From NCBI GenBank assembly GCA_023228995.1, contig JALOAD010000068.1:1-15931 (forward strand): a DNA stretch of 15,931 bases, read 5' to 3'. The notes beneath the pieces are model-generated. The model worked only from the letters and a program-made list of their open reading frames with translations. It was not told the origin of the DNA and searched no databases. Positions 6,525-12,721 of the stretch are shown here, in pieces; the stretch's first letter is position 1; the number at the start of each line of letters is the position of its first letter. A program made the position numbers and the translations under genes. The DNA is from JALOAD01 sp023228995 [NCBI: Candidatus Muiribacterium halophilum]. Its GTDB lineage: Bacteria > Muiribacteriota > Muiribacteriia > Muiribacteriales.

Positions 6525-8035
6525 TCTGCTTTTATTTTAACAATATTTCTTTCTTTTTTATCAAACTCAATACCAAGTAATATTATTTTTTTGTTTCTAT
6601 CAATATATTTTTCGTGATATTTCTTTTCTTTAATCTGTTCAAGTGAATTTTTGCCATCAGTTTTAAACTCAATAATATAAATTGTTTCTGGAAGAATAAT
6701 TGTAATATCAATTCTTCCTTTATTTGTAACATCTTCACCAATAATTTCAAGGCCCAGAGCTTTTAAATATGAATAAAAAACACTTACATAATAGCCTTCA
6801 TATTTATACATTTTATTTTTAGTAAAAAGATTATATGGAATTGATGAGTATAAAGTTTTCAAATATGTTTTGAGAGTTTCAAAATCATTATTTAATAAAG
6901 ATTTTAATATAATATTAGAATATTCTTTATAAGTAGTATTTTTTGTAATATATTCAGCTAAAACACCAAACATTGATATGCTCACTTCTTTATTAGGAAT
7001 TTTAAGTAAATACATACGATTATCAAGAACAGTTTCTACCTTATCTATAGTTAAATATCCTGTTTGCCACATTAAAGTTTCAATTTTTATATTATCAACA
7101 TCAAAATTATCAAGCATTGTTTTATCAGCAACTATATTATCAAAATCAGGTAAAAAATAATTGTTATTTTCAATTAATTTAAGTAAAAAGGTTGGAGTGC
7201 CGGTGGAAAACCAGTAATTATCAAAAACAAATCCTTTCTGAATAAAAAGAAGTATATCAAACGGATTATAAACACTTTCACCAAGCCAATTATAACCATT
7301 ATACCATTCTTTTATCTTGTCAAAATCTTGGTCTTTTAAATGTTCTTTGAATTTATTTTCAATATCACTTTGTGTATAACCACAAATAGTTGAATAGTTT
7401 TTATCAATTGTAATATCATTAAGATTATTAAGACCACTAAAAAGACTCACTTTACTAAATTTAGAGACTCCAGTAAGAAAAACAAATTTAAGATATTCAT
7501 CATTATCTTTAATAACACTGTAGAATGATTTTAAAATATCTCTTATTTTTTTAGAAATTTCTTTGTTTTCAATATTATCAAGAATTGGTTTATCATACTC
7601 GTCTATTAAAATAACAGCTTTTTTATTACAACCAACTTTTCTTATTAATTCAGCAAACATATCTTTAACATACTCTGTTTTAAATTCAATACTATATTTA
7701 TAAGCTTCAGCATTTAGAAATGCTATTAAAGAATTATTAAATTCTTCAGGATTACCATAAGATATTTCATTAAAATTAAGATAGATTACATTATAACTTT
7801 GCCATTCATATTTGTCATAAATATATAATTCTTTAAACAAATCTTTATTACCTTGAAAAATCTCTTTTAATGTATCAAGAAACAGAGATTTACCAAATCT
7901 TCTTGGACGAGACAGAAAATAATATCCAGCACCATTATCAATTAAATCCAAAGCGATTTTAGTTTTATCAATATAGACAAAATTACCTTTTATTATTTTT
8001 TCTAAGTTTGATATTCCAATAGGTAATTTTTTCAT
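6509..8035 (-). CDS. AAA-ATPase-like / PD-(D/E)XK nuclease-like protein (DUF1703 type)
   Basis: The 508-residue protein has the two-domain layout of the widespread 'AAA-ATPase-like plus DUF1703' family. The N-terminal ATPase has LSRPRRFGKSLF (residues 41-52) as an atypical Walker A and VILIDEYDKP (141-150) as Walker B. FLTGVSKFSKVSLFSGLNNLND (187-208) follows, the most conserved stretch of the family. The C-terminus holds a PD-(D/E)XK-like core with GRID (D443) and IIEFK (E456, K458). Such genes are often present in many copies in anaerobes and their cell role is undetermined; nuclease activity is inferred. It follows the S41 gene by 21 bp. It has no Shine-Dalgarno, but a TATAAT lies 6 nt before its ATG, so it may also have its own leaderless transcript. 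Confidence 0.9.
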   Translation of the reverse strand: MKKLPIGISNLEKIIKGNFVYIDKTKIALDLIDNGAGYYFLSRPRRFGKSLFLDTLKEIFQGNKDLFKELYIYDKYEWQSYNVIYLNFNEISYGNPEEFNNSLIAFLNAEAYKYSIEFKTEYVKDMFAELIRKVGCNKKAVILIDEYDKPILDNIENKEISKKIRDILKSFYSVIKDNDEYLKFVFLTGVSKFSKVSLFSGLNNLNDITIDKNYSTICGYTQSDIENKFKEHLKDQDFDKIKEWYNGYNWLGESVYNPFDILLFIQKGFVFDNYWFSTGTPTFLLKLIENNNYFLPDFDNIVADKTMLDNFDVDNIKIETLMWQTGYLTIDKVETVLDNRMYLLKIPNKEVSISMFGVLAEYITKNTTYKEYSNIILKSLLNNDFETLKTYLKTLYSSIPYNLFTKNKMYKYEGYYVSVFYSYLKALGLEIIGEDVTNKGRIDITIILPETIYIIEFKTDGKNSLEQIKEKKYHEKYIDRNKKIILLGIEFDKKERNIVKIKAEKLEK

Positions 8036-8041
8036 AAATAT

Positions 8042-8071
8042 ATTATAACATAATAATTATTGAGTTGTAGA
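8042..8071 (-). promoter_or_regulatory. Candidate extended -10 promoter inside the S41 gene end (leaderless layout)
   Basis: On the minus strand TGT followed by TATAAT (8050 to 8042) makes an extended -10, with TCTACA (8071 to 8066) 18 bp upstream as a 4/6 match to -35. The ATG at 8035 follows the -10 after 6 nt, the same distance as at two other genes here. It overlaps the 3' end of the S41 gene, so it would be an internal promoter. Confidence 0.45.
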
Positions 8072-9970
8072 TGGGTTGGAATTAAAAACTATATTATCTA
8101 CAAAAAATGATCCAGATATTGATGAAAATATTGTTAATGTAGCATTATATACTCCATCAGGGTCAGAAAGTTCCAAACTATCTTTTTTCCAGTCAAAAGT
8201 ATCGTAATAGGAATTCACTTTGAATTTTTTCTTTCCATTTTTTGTGTAATATATAAATCCAATATAGCAATTTTCAAATTGTTCTCCTTCTTTTCTTAGA
8301 TTTTTACCTGAAACTTCATAATTCATTGTTAACTTTTGTGTTCCATGTGGAATTTTTCTATTAAGAGATTTCCAAATTCCAGTTTCAATATTTCCGATTA
8401 ATTCAAGACAATATTTATTAGAATGTCTATTAGATTTTTTTATTATATTATTGTTTTTATTTCCAGTAAATGCACCATCTCCAAAGTAAAGACCTTCAGG
8501 AATATTATCTTTCCAAACTTCCATATCAATATTTTTTAATTTAGGGATAATTAGATTTGAATAGCTAAAATTATATGAAGATGGGAAATTTATATATCTG
8601 ACTAATTCTTCAACAGGATTAGCTGAATCTAACCAATAATCAGGTATAAAACCAATACTTTCAACAACATCTGATTGAACAAATAATTTTTCAGGTATAT
8701 TTAAAATTATATTTGAATTTGGTAATTGATACTCGTTTATTTCGCCAAAAGTTCCAATTCCAGCAGTGTTTTCACCAATAAGTAAAGAATTTTTAACAGA
8801 TTTTGAATATGAACATAATGCTTCTCCAGATGAAGCAATATTTCTATTAGTAAGAACAAAAAGATTTCCTTTAAAATCACCATATTTTATTTCAGGAAAA
8901 TCATAAGTTTCAAATTTTCTATAAGGGGATTCTTTTTGTTTTTTAAGCTGATTTTTTGAGTAAATAATTATATCTTTAAGAGTAGGATTTTCGTTTATAT
9001 CAAGCCATGCCCAAGCTTGTAAAGTAGCAGGAGATTCAAGTTTTGCAGAACTCATTCTCCATATAGCTACTTTATTTAAATTCTTTATAAAATTCATTCC
9101 ATAATCAGATGAACCACCACCATTGTATAAAATATCTAATATTATATTTTCAGATTTTTTATATTTATATCCAGTTTTTTCAAATTCTTTAAGAATATCA
9201 TTGTATTTATAAGACATAGTCCTTACAGAAATTACAGGTGTATTTAATACTTTTCTATCTGTAAATATATCATTTGAAATATTTGTTTCACTTATTTTAC
9301 AAGTATGAAAAGGAAGAAGAAAACTTCCAGAAGAGAATTTTATTTCTTTTATTACAACAGGTTGATAGGATAATAATCCTATAATATAATTTTCTATCCC
9401 ATTGGAAGGTAGAGTTTTAAAAAGATATTCTTCTTTATCATTATAAATATCTCCAATTTTTACACTAGGAATATTAGATTCTTTTACAATAAATTTAGAA
9501 TTTGTTTTTTTAAGAATAATTTCTGAAAAATAAGCACTTTTATGATTAAAAAATTTAGAGTAATTGTAACCTCTAACAGAAAGATGACCATCAAGTATAT
9601 TCAGACTATATAAAGTTTGTGCAATTGCTCTTTCAATATTCCAGGTTTCGAAAGTATCAGGCAATGTATTTATAAAGTCTTTAAGTTCAGAAAAAGTTTT
9701 ATCAAATTCACAACCTTGATTTTTCCAATAATCATAGCCTGAATAACCTTCAGAAATTATATATTCAAAAATCTTAATATCTTCCAGAGCTTGAGATTTA
9801 GTAATTGAATCAGGAATGTTATTATTCCAATCAGGTACTTTAAGCTCGATATATTTAGAATTTGTATTAATGTTTTGAATATAAGGTTTTAATTTCTCAG
9901 GTATCTGCTGTGAAAATGTTAAAATTACAAAGAGTGTTAATATACAAATAAAATACAATGTTTTTTTCAT
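8057..9970 (-). CDS. Exported S41 family peptidase with C-terminal beta-sandwich domain
   Basis: The 637-residue protein begins with a signal peptide (KK, a hydrophobic core LYFICILTLFVILTFS, cleavage expected near Q21). The S41 core is recognised by ILDGHLSV (126-133), IILDILYNGGG (276-286), TNRNIASSGEA (374-384; the likely nucleophile is S380), GENTAG (399-404) and the closing GFIPDYWLD...NPVEELVRYI. No clear PDZ domain is visible in the middle region. Residues ~480-637 form a separate beta-rich domain ending in GSFFVDNIVF, a jelly-roll ending typical of carbohydrate-binding-like modules. It is likely periplasmic or secreted; its substrate is unknown. It is transcribed from a strong promoter at 10008-10036 and probably forms an operon with the nuclease gene 21 bp downstream. 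AAGTGG is a weak Shine-Dalgarno. Confidence 0.85.
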   Translation of the reverse strand: MKKTLYFICILTLFVILTFSQQIPEKLKPYIQNINTNSKYIELKVPDWNNNIPDSITKSQALEDIKIFEYIISEGYSGYDYWKNQGCEFDKTFSELKDFINTLPDTFETWNIERAIAQTLYSLNILDGHLSVRGYNYSKFFNHKSAYFSEIILKKTNSKFIVKESNIPSVKIGDIYNDKEEYLFKTLPSNGIENYIIGLLSYQPVVIKEIKFSSGSFLLPFHTCKISETNISNDIFTDRKVLNTPVISVRTMSYKYNDILKEFEKTGYKYKKSENIILDILYNGGGSSDYGMNFIKNLNKVAIWRMSSAKLESPATLQAWAWLDINENPTLKDIIIYSKNQLKKQKESPYRKFETYDFPEIKYGDFKGNLFVLTNRNIASSGEALCSYSKSVKNSLLIGENTAGIGTFGEINEYQLPNSNIILNIPEKLFVQSDVVESIGFIPDYWLDSANPVEELVRYINFPSSYNFSYSNLIIPKLKNIDMEVWKDNIPEGLYFGDGAFTGNKNNNIIKKSNRHSNKYCLELIGNIETGIWKSLNRKIPHGTQKLTMNYEVSGKNLRKEGEQFENCYIGFIYYTKNGKKKFKVNSYYDTFDWKKDSLELSDPDGVYNATLTIFSSISGSFFVDNIVFNSNPSTTQ

Positions 9971-10007
9971 TAAATAACCACTTTATACACAAGATTTATT
10001 AATATGT

Positions 10008-10036
10008 ATTTTAAAAATTAATTTAAGTATTGTCAA
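10008..10036 (-). promoter_or_regulatory. Promoter of the S41 peptidase gene
   Basis: On the minus strand TTGACA (10036 to 10031) and TAAAAT (10013 to 10008) are 17 bp apart, a 6/6 and a 5/6 match. The start would be near 10001, leaving about 30 nt of leader before the ATG at 9970. Confidence 0.7.
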
Positions 10037-10071
10037 GATTTGGGATTTTTTTTATGTTCTTTTTGTTAATG

Positions 10072-10100
10072 TTGACTTTGTATATTTAGATTTGTAATAT
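10072..10100 (+). promoter_or_regulatory. Promoter of the 2H-phosphoesterase/HAD operon
   Basis: TTGACT (10072-10077) and TAATAT (10095-10100) are separated by 17 bp. A leader of about 28 nt carries AAAGGAG (10122-10128), 6 nt before the ATG at 10135. The promoter is divergent from that of the S41 gene, with about 35 bp between the two -35 boxes. Confidence 0.6.
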
Positions 10101-10134
10101 TATTGTTAATAATTAAGTTATAAAGGAGTGCATT

Positions 10135-10749
10135 ATGAAAAGATTTAATTTTATGTTTATGTTGCTTTTAATTTCAGTAGTTGTTTTTAGTCAGTCTATT
10201 TCTATTGATAATGCAGTTTTTGATACTGGGAAAGTTAATTTTAAATCTCATTCTGGCACAGGTTATTATTCAAATTATCTTACAATGGAAATTCCTTATG
10301 CTCCTGTTGGGAAAGTTTTAAAAGATGTTGAAAATATAATTGGTAAAAAATTAAAAAATAGAGGAGAAGCTCATATTACTGTTCTTACTCCTGTTGAATA
10401 TAATGATGTTAAAGATTTTATTTCAATTGAAAAGATTAATGAAATTGCTTTGGATTGTAATATTCAGAATTCAAATTTTAGAATTCTTGGTGTTGGCAAG
10501 GGAAGTATGAAAGATTCAGGCAAACTTATGGAAACATATTTTATTGTTGTCGAATCTTATAATCTTCTTAATATCAGGGTGAAGATTTTAAAATACATTA
10601 TTGAAAATGGTGGAGATATATCTGCTTTAGATGCTTACAATTTTTATCCTCATATAACTTTGGGTTTTACTCACAGAGATCTTCATATTCAAGACGGTGT
10701 TGTAAAAGATGAAAATGCTGTGATTATTGATGTTCAGGTGAAAAAATGA
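10135..10749 (+). CDS. 2H phosphoesterase-superfamily protein with signal peptide
   Basis: The 204-residue protein starts with a clear export signal (MKRF, a hydrophobic stretch NFMFMLLLISVVVF, then SQS). The mature part has two HxT motifs: H80-I-T82 in AHITVLTP and H173-I-T175 in PHITLGFT. Two such motifs, about 90 residues apart, define the 2H superfamily (LigT/2'-5' RNA ligase, cyclic phosphodiesterases, AKAP7-like proteins). These act on 2',3'-cyclic or 2'-5' phosphodiester bonds. Most are cytoplasmic RNA-processing enzymes, so an exported one suggests use on nucleotides or RNA outside the cytoplasm. The gene overlaps a HAD phosphatase gene by 4 bp. The ribosome binding site AAAGGAG is strong. 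The exact reaction is not deducible; a non-catalytic relative is unlikely because both motifs are intact. Confidence 0.8.
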   Translation: MKRFNFMFMLLLISVVVFSQSISIDNAVFDTGKVNFKSHSGTGYYSNYLTMEIPYAPVGKVLKDVENIIGKKLKNRGEAHITVLTPVEYNDVKDFISIEKINEIALDCNIQNSNFRILGVGKGSMKDSGKLMETYFIVVESYNLLNIRVKILKYIIENGGDISALDAYNFYPHITLGFTHRDLHIQDGVVKDENAVIIDVQVKK

Positions 10750-11345
10750 AAATTGATTGTGTAATATGTGATCTTGGAAAAGTTCTTGTTTTTTTTGATC
10801 ATTTTATAAGTGCTCAAAAAATATCTAAATTTACTTCTTTTAGTGCTCAGAAATGTTATGACCTTATTTTGCCTCATAAATGTGTTATGGATTTTGGCAA
10901 AGGTAATATTTCAGCAATTGAATTTTATAAAGAAGTTTGTAAAGTTCTCGAAATTAACACTATAGATTTAAATTTTGAAGATTTCAAAAAAATATGGGCT
11001 GATATTTTTACTCTTAATAAGCAGATGATTGATTTTATTAAAGAGTATAATGTTGATAAAAAAATTCTTCTTTCAAATACTGATGAAATACATTTTGAGT
11101 GGATTGATAAAAAATGGGGTATTTCTGAACTTTTCGATGAAGTTATTTTATCTTATAAAGCTAGGTATATGAAACCTGAAGATGGTATATTTGATATTGC
11201 AATGAATTTGGCAGATTGTAATCCTAAAAAGATTCTTTATATTGATGACATTAAAGAATATACACAAGCTTTTGCTGAGTATGGTGTTAATTGTATAACT
11301 TATAATGCAGATACATTTAAGATTGATATAGAAAAGTATTTATAA
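10746..11345 (+). CDS. HAD superfamily hydrolase, YihX-like (subfamily IA)
   Basis: The 199-residue cytoplasmic protein has the HAD motifs in order: motif I CDLGKVLV with nucleophile D9, motif II LLSNTD (S110), motif III K143 in YMKPEDGIF and motif IV YIDD (D167, D168). Motif I reads D-L-G rather than the usual D-x-D, as in YihX-type sugar-phosphate phosphatases, so it is not a sign of inactivity. The cap domain lies about residues 15-95. Substrate is unknown; a small phosphorylated metabolite is expected. The ATG at 10746 lies within ATGA of the upstream stop, with AGGTG (10736-10740) as ribosome binding site inside the upstream gene. The tight coupling to the 2H phosphoesterase suggests a shared pathway, though one product appears exported and the other cytosolic. 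Confidence 0.85.
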   Translation: MKIDCVICDLGKVLVFFDHFISAQKISKFTSFSAQKCYDLILPHKCVMDFGKGNISAIEFYKEVCKVLEINTIDLNFEDFKKIWADIFTLNKQMIDFIKEYNVDKKILLSNTDEIHFEWIDKKWGISELFDEVILSYKARYMKPEDGIFDIAMNLADCNPKKILYIDDIKEYTQAFAEYGVNCITYNADTFKIDIEKYL

Positions 11346-11355
11346 ATGTGAAAAG

Positions 11356-11379
11356 ACCTTCCTTTGGGTGTTGGAAGGT
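11356..11379 (+). terminator. Hairpin after the HAD gene
   Basis: ACCTTCC (11356-11362) and GGAAGGT (11373-11379) form a perfect GC-containing 7-bp stem with a 10-nt loop, followed by ATTTTC. It lies 10 bp after the HAD stop codon and is a plausible intrinsic terminator, although the T-tract is short. Confidence 0.55.
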
Positions 11380-11430
11380 ATTTTCGGTGTGTGTATAGTA
11401 TAGGAATAACTAACCAAGTATAATGTCGTC

Positions 11431-11460
11431 AGTTTTCTATGAAAACTTAAATTTTTTTTA
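11431..11460 (+). terminator. Second hairpin with T-tract upstream of the radical SAM gene
   Basis: AGTTTTC (11431-11437) and GAAAACT (11441-11447) form a 7-bp stem with a 3-nt loop, followed after TAAA by a run of nine T. It looks like an intrinsic terminator. A TATAAT at 11419-11424, without a convincing -35, lies just before it. If that is a promoter, the hairpin would be the very 5' end of the radical SAM transcript and could act as an attenuator or stabiliser. Confidence 0.5.
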
Positions 11461-11480
11461 TAAAAAGTGGGAATTTTTTT

Positions 11481-12458
11481 ATGAAAAGTCTTATAAATAA
11501 GTGTATACCTTATATTCCAGTTTTTTTAAAAAGATTTTTTTTAAAGGAAAATCTTTATTTTGGTATTTCACTTAAAATAACAGGAAAATGCAATCTTAAT
11601 TGTATTTATTGCTCAGCATGTGATAATAGTACTGATATAGATTGTATTAATATTATTGAATTTTTGAGAATTATGAAAAACAAAGGTCTTTTTTATGTAA
11701 TTCTTTCAGGTGGTGAACCTTTTTTTTATTCAGAGAGAGATATTCTTATAGATTATCTTAAAGAAAATAACTTTTATACTGTTATTAATACAAATGGTAT
11801 ATTGATAAATAATTTGGATTATAGAGATTTTTTGCTTAAAGCAGATGAGGTTGTTGTTAGTATTGATGGTGATAATGTAATTAATGATAAAAGCAGAGGA
11901 AAAGGTAGTTTTCAAAAAATTATAAAGACTTTGGGGTTTTTAAAAAATAATAAGATTAAGACAGTTATTTCTACTGTTGTATGGAAAGAAAATTGTAATG
12001 AAAAGACTCTTGAATTTTTTAGAAAATTAAAAAATAAATTTAAAGTAACATTAGATTTTGAAATAATATCTTCAGAACTTGTTCCTGAACATAACAAAAA
12101 AAATTGTATTCCAGAAACGCAGGATATAGGACTGTTTTCTGAAACACTCTCATATTATAAAAAGAAATTTAAATGGAATGAAATTTCTGATATTAGTATT
12201 AAAAATCTTAAGGAATGCAGACCAATAATATGTAAAAGTTTTAATTATGTTCTTTATATGAATAATGATGGTAAATTATATCCTTGTGTTGATAAAATTG
12301 GTAAAAAAGATTTTTATTTAGGTGATATAAATACATTTAGAGGGGCTGGGAAAAGAAGTATTTACTGTAATGGTTGTAAATGTAATTCTCTTTTGAATTT
12401 CAATACAATTTTGTCTGGAAAACTAGATTTAAATTCATTAATTCGTTGGGTGAAATAG
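11481..12458 (+). CDS. Radical SAM protein with SPASM-like C-terminal cysteines
   Basis: The 325-residue protein has the radical SAM cluster motif CxxxCxxC (C37, C41, C44 in KCNLNCIYCSAC) and the SAM-binding LSGGEP (75-80). VINTNG (101-106) and VVVSIDG (124-130) fit the barrel strands of the SPASM/MoaA-like group. The C-terminal part contains C246, C251, C269 (in KLYPCVDK) and C296-x-x-C299-x-C301, enough to hold an auxiliary iron-sulfur cluster. Relatives modify peptides, proteins, lipids or small molecules; no substrate gene is adjacent. The basic, hydrophobic N-terminus (IPYIPVFLKRFFLKENLYFG) could associate with membrane. Translation starts at the ATG behind AGTGGGA, a weak ribosome binding site. 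It stands alone, flanked by hairpins, so the function remains open. Confidence 0.85.
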   Translation: MKSLINKCIPYIPVFLKRFFLKENLYFGISLKITGKCNLNCIYCSACDNSTDIDCINIIEFLRIMKNKGLFYVILSGGEPFFYSERDILIDYLKENNFYTVINTNGILINNLDYRDFLLKADEVVVSIDGDNVINDKSRGKGSFQKIIKTLGFLKNNKIKTVISTVVWKENCNEKTLEFFRKLKNKFKVTLDFEIISSELVPEHNKKNCIPETQDIGLFSETLSYYKKKFKWNEISDISIKNLKECRPIICKSFNYVLYMNNDGKLYPCVDKIGKKDFYLGDINTFRGAGKRSIYCNGCKCNSLLNFNTILSGKLDLNSLIRWVK

Positions 12459-12473
12459 TTAATACAGTTAGCA

Positions 12474-12500
12474 CAAAATTATCATTTCATGGTAATTTTG
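12474..12500 (+). terminator. Hairpin after the radical SAM gene
   Basis: CAAAATTATCAT (12474-12485) pairs with ATGGTAATTTTG (12489-12500) over 12 positions with one G-U pair and a 3-nt loop. It begins 15 bp after the stop codon. It lacks a following T-tract, so termination may need the T in its own 3' arm; a processing or stabilising hairpin is the alternative. Confidence 0.5.
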
Positions 12501-12523
12501 CTAGTTAGCTACTACTTTGTATC

Positions 12524-12578
12524 CTAGTAAGCGATTAGCAAGCTAATCTAGTAAGCGCAGCTAAAGCTGCTAGTGAGT
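12524..12578. repeat. CTAGTAAGC repeat cluster with interleaved hairpins
   Basis: CTAGTAAGC occurs at 12524-12532 and 12548-12556, with a variant CTAGTGAGT at 12570-12578. Between the copies are two perfect hairpins: GATTAGC-AA-GCTAATC (12533-12548) and GCAGCT-AA-AGCTGC (12557-12570). The segment is clearly richer in G+C than its surroundings and ends near a T-rich tract at 12601-12612. It may be a dispersed intergenic repeat or part of a small RNA. The remaining 12579-12640 is T-rich sequence without a gene. Confidence 0.55.
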
Positions 12579-12640
12579 TAAAGAGCGAAAGAGGAAAGCT
12601 GTTTTTTCTTTTAATTCGACATTTTTTCTTTATTTTTTTC

Positions 12641-12669
12641 TTGAAATTTTTCTGATAACATAATATACT
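12641..12669 (+). promoter_or_regulatory. Promoter of the FAD oxidoreductase gene
   Basis: TTGAAA (12641-12646) and TATACT (12664-12669) are 17 bp apart, each a 5/6 consensus match. A leader of about 45 nt carries GGAGG (12712-12716) before the ATG at 12722. Confidence 0.6.
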
Positions 12670-12721
12670 TATATTACAACATGATAATATCAAAAAAATA
12701 TAATATATTATGGAGGCTTTA

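Noticed and set aside
6978-7160. Plus-strand open frame inside the nuclease-like gene
   Set aside because: It is antisense to a well-supported conserved protein and has no ribosome binding site or family features.
11348-11398. Short frame (16 codons, MKRPSFGCWKVFSVCV) upstream of the radical SAM gene, considered as a precursor peptide
   Set aside because: It has no ribosome binding site, is too short and lies across the hairpin that follows the HAD gene.
12710-12721. In-frame ATG start 12 bp before the oxidoreductase ATG
   Set aside because: Its last base is part of GGAGG (12712-12716), which is correctly spaced for the ATG at 12722; the protein then begins with the FAD motif at the expected distance.
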